Source: Diplodia intermedia
Lineage: Eukaryota; Ascomycota; Dothideomycetes; Botryosphaeriales; Botryosphaeriaceae
Assembly (NCBI GenBank): GCA_021495925.1
Contig: JAKEKT010000017.1
Span: 310,001 to 374,000 of the forward strand
Length of the DNA: 64,000 nucleotides
Direction: 5' to 3'
The notes beneath the pieces were generated by a model, which had not been told where the DNA came from, did no database searches, and worked only from the letters and a program-made list of their open reading frames with translations. Positions 11,871 through 21,992 of the stretch are shown piece by piece (the first letter of the stretch is position 1; each line of letters begins with the position of its first letter). Both the position numbers and the translations under genes were made by a program.

Positions 11871-11931
11871 GTTCTTTCGGAAACCCAACGAAATTTCTAC
11901 AACACACTTTCACTCAACACCAACCGCCACA

Positions 11932-12243
11932 ATGTACGCCTCCAAGATGATCATGGCCGTCCTCGCCGTCGGTGCCGTCAGCGTCGAGGCCCGTCCCCAG
12001 CTCGTCCCCAAGCCGGCCATGCTCGGCCCCTACGGCCTGACGATGAAGAGCTCGACCAGCACCGCCGTCGAGACTGCTTCCAGCGTCGCCACCTCGACCG
12101 CCACTGTTGTCGCCACGCACACCACCGCCGCTTCTTCGTCCACTCTCGCCACCGTCGTCAAGTCGTCGGCCACTTCGACCCACGTCACCATTGCCACCAA
12201 CGCCAAGCCCAAGTCCAGCACCACCAGCTCCGCCTCCGCCTAG
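11932..12243 (+). CDS. Small secreted Ser/Thr-rich protein
   Basis: Protein of 103 aa. It has a clear signal peptide (MYASKMIMAVLAVGAVSVEA, cleavage about residue 20). The short mature protein has no Cys and is rich in Ser, Thr and Ala, so O-glycosylation in the wall or medium is likely. The frame stays open for 430 bases upstream, but the ATG at 11932 is chosen because the signal peptide starts exactly there, with CCACA before it. No C-terminal GPI signal is visible. It could be a small cell-wall or effector-like protein; nothing in the sequence shows a specific role. Confidence 0.65.
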   Translation: MYASKMIMAVLAVGAVSVEARPQLVPKPAMLGPYGLTMKSSTSTAVETASSVATSTATVVATHTTAASSSTLATVVKSSATSTHVTIATNAKPKSSTTSSASA

Positions 12244-14052
12244 ATGGTTTCTCCTTTCTGGCACTGGATCGAGTTTCACTTCTACGAAAAAGTATCCCGT
12301 TTTTGAGCCAGACGACAAGACGCGCCGGGCAGTGGCTTTTGTAAATATTCAAGACCGGATCTTCATTCCTTTCACTTTAGATATCTTGCACCTTACATGG
12401 AATTTTGCACTAGAATTATAGAATTGACATTCACTTTCCATACATCTGCCCGTTGATCTGGAATCGTGAATCCTTACAATCATCTTCATCAACTCCGCCG
12501 TTGAACTGGGTGTTCACAAGAGCTGCCAAGCTCCTCTTCACCACCACCTTCATGGTCTCGTTACATGCCGGATTGAGACACCTGGCAGGAATCTTGGCTC
12601 GTCAATAAGTATGTTCAAATTTCTCAACCGATCCAGCGAGCACAACTGATTGGTGGCAGCATGTTTCAAGTCGCGACAGGCTCGGTGCGCAACGGTCGAG
12701 TACCACCTGAGGAGAGGGCTCGCTATGGCCGAAAATGGCGTTTCCCAGCGTCTCACCTGTGGCGCCGCGGCTGAGCCTTTCTTGGCGGGATTGTCGGGGC
12801 CCTGAGAGAATAGGCTCGTGGTGAGGTGAGGCCCAGACCATGGCCAAGGCTTGAGCGACTGCTAGTAGTTGGATTCCTGATGGAGCTGGGCATCTTGAAT
12901 ACGCGGCGCCGCAGAAAAAAAATGCGCGGTGAGAGAGGAGTGCAGAATTTGTATGGAGGGCCAAAGGATGAAGCTAAGCCGAGACGCGTCTAGGCCGAAG
13001 CAAGTAAGCTGTCAGACGTACCTGGGAGAGCCGCATTTTGGTCGGCAGCTGCAGTAGTCAGGGTGGTGGCACATGCGCGCCATGCGGGCGGCCGACGGCA
13101 GTTTTCTTCAGCACGCAACAGGGAGGTACAAACCCAAAGCCCTCCAAGTGGCGAAAATACAGGTCCGAGTCGAAAAGCGCAGCCACGGCGGAGGGCACGA
13201 ATCGGGCAATTCGTGTATGCAGGCATTGGACAATCGTCACCTGCCGAGAGGCTTCTGCTTGGCGAGCTAGAAGGGATTCTGTGCTTGGGTTGCTTTTGGC
13301 TGGGGCACGTAAGCTTACTCTTGTTGACGCGAAGGTGGCGTGGGTGCAGTGGACGCAGCAACGAAGCCCGCCCAGGCTCGACTTTTCCTGCGCATTATTA
13401 TTAGCAGCGCCACCCAACACGCGTTGCAGGGCGCGGCTGGCGAATCCTTTGCAGAATCGCGTGGGTACTTTGGGACGAAGTCATCGTACCCGGCGATTCC
13501 GCAGTGAGCACCAGCAACAACGACGACGACGGAGCCGGGCTGAAACGCAGGGAAGGCCGAAACAAAGTTGAACAGTCGGACGGGCTACCACGCGGGGCTG
13601 CATGTGCCCGTGTCCGCAGCGCTCAAGCCCAGCCCTGCATGCATACCTTAGTGCCGGCCCGGCCCCCAATGACAGCCAACCGAGCTATCGCACTGAGCCA
13701 CGGTGATCACCGTCTCGCCGCCTCGTGCTCCCCCCGCTGCCGCTGTTGCATCGTACAAAGAGAAGCGGGGCTCTTGGGTTGCTGCTCCCGCTGCGCCCAC
13801 ATGCCAGGCCCCGATCTCTGGCCTCCCCTAATTGCGCCTGTCGTTCTTGGTGGTGCTCCCACACACCCCCAAGCCCCCAACCCCAGCTAATGTCATAATC
13901 CTAATTTCTGAATCCGCGGTGTTGTAATCAGTCGTCTTCTCTTCCCTTCCTTTTCATTCCTCTCTGCCCCCGTCAGATGCTCCGGACACCCCGGCCATTG
14001 GCACCACCATCAACACCACACCTACTCCGGCAACGGATACAGCCCAACATTG
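12244..14052. other. Intergenic, no supportable gene
   Basis: About 1.8 kb. Several 100-180 codon frames overlap on both strands between 12.6 and 13.9 kb, but none has domains, compositional bias or consistent splice sites. The last part is the CT-rich promoter of the gene starting at 14053. Confidence 0.45.
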
Positions 14053-15626
14053 ATGCATCGCCTCCTCCAGCCGCGGCAAGCCTTCGAACCGTCCTGCCTC
14101 AGCGGCGGCACCTGGTACTCGTGCGGCGCGGGCTCGCGCTTCGTGGGCTGCTGCACGAGCGACCCGTGCAACAGCAGGGGCTGCTCCGACGGCAACCTGC
14201 GCGCCGCCAGCTTCAACGCGTCCGCCTACAGCGACTTCCCCGACGCCGAGTGCGACTCGGGCCGCTTCTGGACCTGCGCCTCGACCGACCCGCCCTTCCT
14301 GGGATGCTGCAAGGTCGACGCCTGCCAGGCCGAGGGCAACGCGGGCTGCCCGGACGAGGACCTGACCGCCGCCCACCTGCCGAACAACGACGCCCTGGCT
14401 AGCGCCTACAGCCCGACCGGCGGACCCTCGTCGACGGCTACCGCGACCGCCTCGGCGACCGGAAGCTCCGAGTCTTCGGATGGCTCGTCGGCGTCCACGG
14501 CCGGCATCGTTGGAGGCGTCATCGGCGCCGTCGTCGTGCTTCTCTTCGTCATCGGCGCGCTGCTCTGGCGGCGGAGGAGCAAGAAAAAGAAAGCCGCTGC
14601 GGCGGCGGCCGCCGCCAGCCTGAACGGAGACGAGGGACGGACGGTTTCCGAGCTGGCCGGCGCAGGCGTCGGACAAGGCAAAGGTATGTGCCATTCCACG
14701 CATTTTCCCTCTCTTCACCACGCATCTTCCATCTCTTCCTCACGCCGCCCCCCTCCTTTCTCCCCAATCTCTTCCGCCTCCACCACCCCGCTGACGAATC
14801 CCCCCTTCCCTACCCCACCACAGGCTCTCCCCTCGCCGGCCAACACCCGCCGCGCTACTCCTCCCTCACCAACGCCGGCTCGCCCGGCCAGACGTACGCC
14901 ATGGAACTCGACGGCTACCCGCGCGCCAAATCGCCGCTGGACCAACAGCAAACGCCCTCGGAGCTCGGCGCCGGCGAGACGCACGCCGAGCTGCCCGGCA
15001 GCGAAGCCGCCACGGTGCACGAGATGGAAGGGTCGTCGCCTGGCACCACCGTCTTCGACACGGGTGCTGCTGCGTCGGCCAAGTCGTCGCCGAATAGTAG
15101 TAGCGGCAAGAAGACGGCGGCGGCGCACAGCCGCGGCAGCAGCTGGAGCTCGTTCAACGAGCGGAGGGCGGCGAGGAGGGCGTCGGCGGGGGGGAACGAC
15201 GGAGGAGGAGGAGGGGGAGGTGGTGGAGGAACAGGGCCGAGGGGGTTGGCGATTGTGGGGTTGCATCCGCATTCGCAGGTCAATGGCAATGGAAGGACGA
15301 GTCCCGCGCGGTCGTCGCCGCGGTCGCCGAGTTTTCCGGGCGGCGGCGGCGGTGGTGGTGCCGAGGAATATGCCGGGTCGGAATCGGGCGTCAGTTCGTT
15401 GCCGAGCACGCCGCGGAGCGCGTACGGGTACGGGCCGGGCGCGGGGACCGCGGGAGGCTATTCGGACGTGAGTAGGTTGAGTCCGACGTATCCGCCGCCC
15501 ATAAGGGAGGATGATGTCGAGAGGGGGGAGGAGGGTGGGGGGAGGTATCGGGATCATGAGGATGATGACGACGACGACGACGATCTTCACGACGGTTATG
15601 GTTATGGGAATGGGAGGAGGCGGTGA
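14053..15626 (+). CDS. Single-pass membrane protein with tandem Cys-rich ectodomain
   Basis: Plasma-membrane or wall-associated protein, 477 aa. Exons 14053..14683 and 14824..15626 (phase 1; 140 nt pyrimidine-rich intron). The short N-terminus leads into two related Cys units, GGTWYSCGAGSRFVGCC...DPC (residues 19-39) and RFWTCASTDPPFLGCC...C (71-91). A Ser/Thr stalk follows, then a transmembrane helix at about 151-172 and a stop-transfer RRRSKKKK. The cytoplasmic tail is long, with Gly runs, an Asp run and low complexity. There is no classical signal peptide; the helix probably acts as a reverse signal anchor. The arrangement resembles fungal stress- or wall-sensor-like proteins, but the Cys module is not WSC or CFEM. 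Function unknown. Confidence 0.75.
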
Positions 15627-16035
15627 TTGGGAGTCATATATAGACGTTTCTTGTAGCTACTTTTTGACATGTGCAAAACGAACCCCCCGCTTTAGGCGAG
15701 GTGAAACAAATTCTGTTTGAAGTTTGTGGGATCGCCGAACATCGAGTGGGTGGGAAGTGAAGTTTCGTTCTAGACACATTGACGAATCGCAGCCACAGCG
15801 GGTAGTTAACTATCTGTGCCACGGAGATATTTCATCTTGCTTGGTTGAGCTCTATGTCTGGATGCATACGCACACCCCGGCTGCATCCGGACATTTGCTT
15901 CAGTTCCGCAAGCCTCAATTGGGCTTTCCGCGACCCATTGTGCAGCACCACTTCGGAATACGCATACTTGGAATGACTGGAAATTATCAACAACGACCTG
16001 TTACCGTGACTATCCAAGAGATGGCTTCCCTCCTT
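15627..16035. other. Convergent intergenic spacer
   Basis: About 410 bp between two genes transcribed toward each other; it must hold both 3' UTRs. No repeat or RNA gene seen. Confidence 0.4.
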
Positions 16036-17112
16036 TCACAGCGCCAACAGCGCACCCAGAAAAGACAGCACCAGCGCGGCCGTCCCTCCCGACGATGACG
16101 CAACAACCACCCGGCCAGCCATGCCCGTCGACGAGGCCGCGGCCCCGGTAACCGTAACCGTCGCACCCGCCGCGCTCGTCGTCTCCGAGTTCGTGCCATT
16201 GCACCCGCTCTGGCACGTCCTCCCGCAATGCGCAGTCGAGTTGCCACAGAAGCCCTCGGAACTTTTCGCAGCCAGAAAGAATATCAGTCGACCGGTGTAA
16301 AAAAAAAAAAAAAAAAGAGGGAGGAGAACGAAGAGTTGAAGAGACGACGACGACGACGATTTCACTCACCTGCAGCACGGCCCGTACTCGAACACGCCGA
16401 AGGCGGCGAAATCGTCCGGGCCCGCCTCCGTGTTGCACACCGAGTCGTTGAAGGCGGAGCCGCACCGGCCGTCGCAGCGCGGCGACGTGCCCTCGCCCGC
16501 CCAGCTGCACGCGGGCCGGCCGAGCGACGCGTTGGGCGCGTTGCAGCTCCCGTAGTCGGCCTGGCAGCTGCTGCTGTCGCAGTACTCGGACGTCCCGCCG
16601 CAGAAGCCGTCGCCGCTGTTCGGCTGGTTGTCAGTACTGACGGGGAGATGCTGTGTGTGTGTGGGATTTGAGGATTTTTACCTGCAGCATGGGTTTATGC
16701 CGGTGAGGAGGCACATGCGGTCGACGCTGGGGCCGCAGGCGTTGTTCGTTGTGATGGGGTATTTGCCGGTGCTTGTTGCCGACGCGTTGCTGCTGGAGGA
16801 AGAGTTGGCCGTCGAGGTTGCGTTGGCTGAGGTCCAAGACAGTGTTGTGCTAAACATTCCCCCTGTTGCAGTCGAGGTGGTAGTCACGGTGGAGGTGGAC
16901 GCGTCTTCATCGTCGGATTCTGAGGCGGACGCAGAGGCAGAGGCAGAGGCAGAGTCGGAGGCAGGGGCGGCAGCCGTCGAGAAGAAGCCTGAATCAGATG
17001 CCGATGCAGATGCTGAAGCAGATGCGGAAGCAGACGACGACTGTGCGCTACCGGCAGCAACGAGGAGGCATACCACCACCAGCGAGACCTGCAGCTGGAA
17101 CTTGCGGAACAT
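16036..17112 (-). CDS. GPI-type cell-surface protein with two hevein-like chitin-binding modules
   Basis: Protein of 300 aa. Exons 17112..16682, 16615..16370 and 16261..16036; both introns are phase 2 and split the same Ser codon of the CCS motif in each module, a neat internal check. Order: signal peptide (about 1-23); Ser-Ala/Ser-Asp repeat stalk; first hevein-like (CBM18-like) module around 126-170 with CG..C..CCSGDGFCG...YC; second module around 190-240 with CG...CCSSEGFCG..HC; then a Ser/Thr stretch and a hydrophobic C-terminus (GGTAALVLSFLGALLAL) fit for GPI addition. Hevein folds bind chitin/GlcNAc oligomers, so a wall-attached lectin role, or shielding of wall chitin, is likely. The modules are divergent from textbook CBM18. 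Confidence 0.8.
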
Positions 17113-18960
17113 CACGGCTACTGAAAAGCCAGACGGAACGATTGGTCGAATTCTGGTGAGAAGAGCGAGTGTACTGAACTTGTGAGCCACGTCGCAATCC
17201 CAAGGGCGGGAGGAAAGCACAAGAGCTATAAGCAAAACGCGCGTTCGCCGGCGAGCTGAGGCTCTTCTTCTGCTGGGTATGGTAATAGGGTTGTCCAGAT
17301 CCTGCGCTGCCACCGCCCCGTCGGGAAGGGGCATACGTACAGGCTCACAGCCTTGTTCGCACCCCGGCCCCAGGAAACCGAGGCATGCGTGTATCCGCAA
17401 CACCAGAAACAAAAGGAACCGCTTACTGTACGACGTGCTATCAGTGGCAAACCGCCATTGCTCCTACCGGGCAAAAGTCCGTGTTTGACGACATGAACGA
17501 AAACAACTTCCTCTGGCAACACCCCCTGCAGCATGACTCGAATGCAGCAAACAGCTCACGGATCTATCTAGAAGTCGGTACCCGTGACTTTATCATCGTT
17601 TGCGCCAAGCTGACACACGTTGCATGAGTGCTGCGGCCTCGGGCGCGGCCGGCGCGTGAGAGCTGCAAAGCTGCCGGCGACGAGCGTGGTCAGGCGACGG
17701 GCCAGCACACCTGTTCTGCTCGGGAATATTCCCTCATCCTATATACCAGGGCGTGGTAAGTGGCTTGCAGGACAAGGCTGGGGCTGACCCTTGGCGTGGG
17801 CAGTGTGGTCAGCTTTCCGGCCGTGGTGGCATTAGGGCCGAGTAGCACTCACTGCAAACAGTGCGAAGTAAGACGGCGGGTCGTGGACGCCGACCTGCAC
17901 ACCTGGCTTTGTTTTCCCTGTCGACTGATGTCCTTCCGCTCGTGCTGACGGGGTTCGGCACCGAGAGACGTGGGCGAATGCGTCCGCGCTCGAGCCCTGA
18001 TGTTTCCCCATGATCGGTTTCATCGTCTTTTGAAACAACTCTCTTGCTCTTGTGGCTGCGAGGATCTGGGGTTTCAGCTCGCGCGCAGCCACCCCGCATC
18101 GCCAATTGTTTCTCCACGTGGCGCGGGCCGTCGCAATTGGTCAGCCTTGCACACCCACTCTGCGCCTCTGCCGCGGTGCTATATTTGGCTGCACGCTTGG
18201 GCGGGCGGGGAAGACTACTTCAGCCAGGTCTCTTCGCCACTTTTGACTGATGGACAATATGCCGATCTCCCTGCTGCCTGACGGCTGCTGGGGAGCTGGA
18301 TGGATTCTGCAAGACATGGTGCGGCCCCGGATGCGACGTCGCTTCACCTCTTTTGCAACGTGGCCAGGGAGTTGGAACCTTCTTCTCCGTCCGACCGACT
18401 TCACTGTTCCGTCCCGACCAAGACTCGCTATGCAGCTGTACCATGTCGATGCGGCAAGTCGACCGATATCCTTGACACACATTTTCAGGCAAACGACCCA
18501 GGCTTTCGCTAGTCTCTGCACCACCAAAGCTACGCCATCCGTCCCATGATCGGACCAAATCCCAGCGTGTTCACGGCCACATTGTGCGATACCCTTACGC
18601 TGATGATTCGTCATGTTTTTGCTGTTTGGATGCGTGCGCACCTGTTCAGCTTGCCCCCCGGTGCCTCGACCCTCGGGATCCATGGTTCCTACTTTGCTTT
18701 TACTAAGGTTCCACCAAGGTCATTGACCAATCTGAGTAGACTGATCGCGAAAGGGCTCTAGTTGTCACACCGTGAAGATATACAATATTCTTCTATCGAG
18801 CCTCGTGGGTAATTTCTGCGCATTTTGTCAACAGCAGCCCCTGCCTCGGATCGAACCGTTTCAAAAGTCAGCAAAGTTATATAAACCAGAAGAAGAAGTG
18901 AAAAAGAAAAGAAAGAAAAAAACAATCAAGGAACATGGGAGCACATGAACAGCTCCACGC
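17113..18960. other. Intergenic, no supportable gene
   Basis: About 1.85 kb between the hevein-like gene promoter and the 3' end of the S41 peptidase gene. Overlapping frames up to 180 codons near 18.1-18.7 kb have no recognisable features. A GTTCGATCC-like B-box match near 18850 (minus) does not sit in a T-arm and was rejected as a tRNA. Confidence 0.45.
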
Positions 18961-21449
18961 TCACGGCATCATATACCCATCCATCCTCAAATCCAAGCCA
19001 TTCAAATTCGTCCACAGGTCCAACGGATAGTCGCTCTCAGCCAGCGCCCTCTTCCTGATCGATGGCGACGACCTCAACCCGCTCTTCCTCTGCTCACGAC
19101 CATACGTCGCGTTGCCACCCAAACTCCCCGCCACGCACTTGCTACTACCTCCCCACGCCGAATCCGCCACCGCCTTCCACGCCGCCGTCACATCCACCGT
19201 CATCTCGCCCGTCCAGTAGATGCGACAATCCGCCGGCTCGTACACGAACTGCGTCGGCGTCCGTTCCTCGAAATCGTCTTTTTTGATGCCGTCGCGGAAG
19301 TTGACGTTGTAAGACGTGTCTGCGGCGGCGCGCAGGAAAGGGGTTTGGTCGTTGTAGTCGGCGAGCGCGGTGGTGTCGAAGTAGGCTTGTTCGGAAGAGT
19401 TGGCGAGGGAGTAGGCGAGGGCGACGTTGTATTGGATGTAGTCCCAGGGCCAGTTGTTGGTGCCTTTGACGCCGCCGATGGCTTGGATGATGGGGGCGGT
19501 GGAGGTGGGAGGAGAGCGACCGCCCATGGCGATGTATTTGACGCCGGCGAGGTCTTGCATGAGGCGGGAAAAAATGGTGCAGGTTGAAGCGCTGGACGTA
19601 GGGATGTCAACAAATGTCCGGTGAACCAAAAGCCTCAAAAAGGGAGGGAAGGGGAGGAAAGAAGGGCAAAGCCACTCACCAATACCCATCCGTCATGACG
19701 ACCACATCCTCCGCCTTGAACGGCTGCGTCACGTTCATCACGCCCTCACCATACCCCGTCACCCAAACACCACCCGAGTTGAACGGCGTCAACACATCGC
19801 TCAAATTCCACCTCGACAACTCTGTATACTCATCCCCGCCCTTACCCTCCACCGGTCCAAACTTCTCCTCCCACGACGCAAACGCCGTTCCATCCGGCTT
19901 CACATCCGTCCTATAGTTCAAATACGAACTCACCAGATCCGCTTCCAACACATACAATGTCTCATTGCTCTCATCGACCAGTACCCGCGGCAATCCTCCA
20001 GCCACCTCGGAGAATTTCTCCTCCAACACATCCAGCGCCTCGATCGCCCTCGTTCTGTCCGCCGCCGCAAAGGCGTCGATGGACGGGAAAATCTGCTTGA
20101 ACAGATCATAGCCGAGCAGGATGGTTCCGCCGCCGTTGGCGCTGACGTCGACGATCAGCTTCGTCTTGCCCGCTGCCCGCGCCGCGGCGAGGAAGTCGCG
20201 GGCGGTAGCTTGGAACTCTTCCTGGCCGGAAGAGCCGACGAACGAGGGCACGCTGAGAACAGCCACGTCCGCGTAGGCCGGGTCGTCCGAGATGTAGTAG
20301 CCGCCGATGAGGTTAGCGGATTGGCGGACCACCGGCGCCGGGTAGCCGGGGGCCGGGGTGCCCGTCGCCGTGGCCGAGGAAGAAGTCGTTGAGCTTGCCG
20401 CCGCAGCCGAGCTGGACGAAGCCGCCGCGGCCGTCGCGGCGGGCTCGCCGTTGTGGAACGACGTGTCGGCCGGCGTGGCGAAGAAGGTCTTGTACAGCGC
20501 CTCGCCGCTGTCGACGCCGTCGAAGGGGACGAGCACTTTGGCGAAGTTCTGCATCGTGTATTCGGTGCCGTTCTCGAATGTCAGCGTTGTGTTTGCGCCT
20601 GGATAGACCCAGCGGCCGCGGCCGCCGCCGGTGAAGGTGCCCATGCCCGAGCCGCTGCTGCCGAGAGAGATGACGGCCAGCTCGTAGAAGACGTTGTTGT
20701 ACAGTGCGTCGCGGTCCTGCAACGAGCCGTACTGCGACCACGCCTCCAGCCACTCCGTCGCCTGCTCGCCGTCGATCTGGCTGATGGCGGACGGGGTGAA
20801 GGTCGAGTTCTTCAGGACGGAGGCCAGGACATCCGGGTACGCGTACGGCTTGGGGGCGCTGGTGCCGTCGTCCGAGACGGAAACCAAGGGGACGGGCCGC
20901 CCGAAGTTGAAGATACCACCGACCGAGTCGGGCACGTAGGCGAAGTGGCCGTCGTGAGTGCGCTGCATGATGCGGTACAAGGTGAAGCCGAACTGCGATC
21001 GAGGTCAGTCTCCATTTTACATGATGTGGACAGATGCTTCAACTCACCTCGTACTCCTTAGTGATAGTGCCGTCCGAGACCTTGGCCTCCAAGTCATCCA
21101 GTTCGGCGAAAACGTCGATGGGGTCCTGGATCTTCTCCACATACTCTGCAGGCGGGTCTTTGAGGTAGGCCAAGGTGCTCTGCCATTCCCAGTAGGGGCG
21201 AGCGGTCTTGATCAAGCTCAGAGCGGCCGTCTGGTTTATGGGAACGCTGTTGATGCACTCGTAGGCCAGGTCTGCGGGCACAGTCGGAGTAGCGCTGGGA
21301 GCGGCGGCGGTCTGAGACGCAGCGAGCGCCGACACCGAAGCGCATGGCGAGCCTGCAGTTTCGTTCTGCCGCCTGTAGAGCACCGGGTTGGCGTTGACAA
21401 GGGCAGCAACGAGGCCGGAAAGCACGGCGAAGTTCCTGAGAGCAGCCAT
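18961..21449 (-). CDS. Secreted peptidase S41-family protein (CPAF/tail-specific-protease type)
   Basis: Protein of 781 aa. Exons 21449..21048, 20992..19680 and 19591..18961, phases consistent. A signal peptide (MAALRNFAVLSGLVAALVNA) is followed by a Kex2-like dibasic site (YRR). The large middle region includes HDGHFAY and SRWNLSDVLTPFNSGG. The S41 core includes KLIVDVSANGGG and, across the last intron, TDGYCASTCTIF with probable catalytic Ser574. A Ser/Ala/Thr-rich linker sits near residue 330. Fungal S41 proteins of this size are usually secreted or vacuolar; some act in ribosomally made peptide clusters (UstP in ustiloxin), but no precursor or UstY-type gene is seen here. Substrate unknown. 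A TATA-like box lies at 21516..21511. Confidence 0.88.
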
Positions 21450-21992
21450 TGCTGTCGGTGCTGGCAGAGCGGGACGTGCCTGTCGGTTCCTGCCGATCTG
21501 GGAGCGCTGTCTTATACATAGCGGAGGGGTGCACGGAGGGCGCGATTGTCTATCATCTGTGCACCCAACTGTCCGCTCAGGTACGCGGCCCGGCGCTCTA
21601 CTGCTTGAGGAAGTTGGCAGCTCGATCGGTCTGCACATGTCCACACAGAGCGCCGCGTGGCGAATGACAAGCACTGGCTGCCGGCGATCTGCATGCTTGA
21701 TTTCCGGGCCGTCGAGTACCTATCCTGCGTGCCTGTCATGCTCATGCGAGGCGTCGCCATCGCACCTTCCCGATCAGGCTAGAGGCCCGGCGGTTATCAA
21801 TGCAACGACGACCGGCGACCACTGCAACCCCCGCAACTCGTGCACCCCACTTATCTTCACCGCACCCTCACCCGCACCCCTCACACGCGATAAAGTGGTG
21901 GCATCATTGACATTTGGTATAGGTATGCTACATGAATCGACAAGCTCCAATGGCCTTCGTACGGTCAAAAATCACAAGAAACATCTCTCCGT
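21450..21992. other. Intergenic: S41 peptidase promoter and 3' flank of CaiB-like gene
   Basis: About 540 bp. It holds the peptidase promoter; no other gene is supported. Confidence 0.4.
21511..21516 (-). promoter_or_regulatory. TATA-like box of the S41 peptidase gene
   Basis: TATAAG on the minus strand, about 62 bp upstream of the ATG at 21449. Confidence 0.45.

Larger units (their letters stand above)
9767..11931. other. Long intergenic region, promoters of protease and small secreted protein
   Basis: About 2.2 kb without a supportable gene. Open frames here overlap on both strands and show no domain, signal peptide or splice pattern. It holds the protease TATA box, a GC-rich near-palindrome around 10550-10570 (GGCCCTTCCGGCGGGCC), and the leader of the gene at 11932. 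Confidence 0.5.

Noticed and set aside
16303..16320. Poly-A run as a sign of a retroposed element
   Set aside because: It lies inside the second intron of the hevein-like gene as the poly-T of the sense strand, upstream of a normal acceptor.
18141..18683. 180-codon minus frame
   Set aside because: No domain, signal or codon pattern; other frames of similar length overlap it.
18840..18870. Possible tRNA (B-box-like GTTCGATCC on the minus strand)
   Set aside because: The flanks do not form a five-base T-stem and no A-box or cloverleaf could be drawn.
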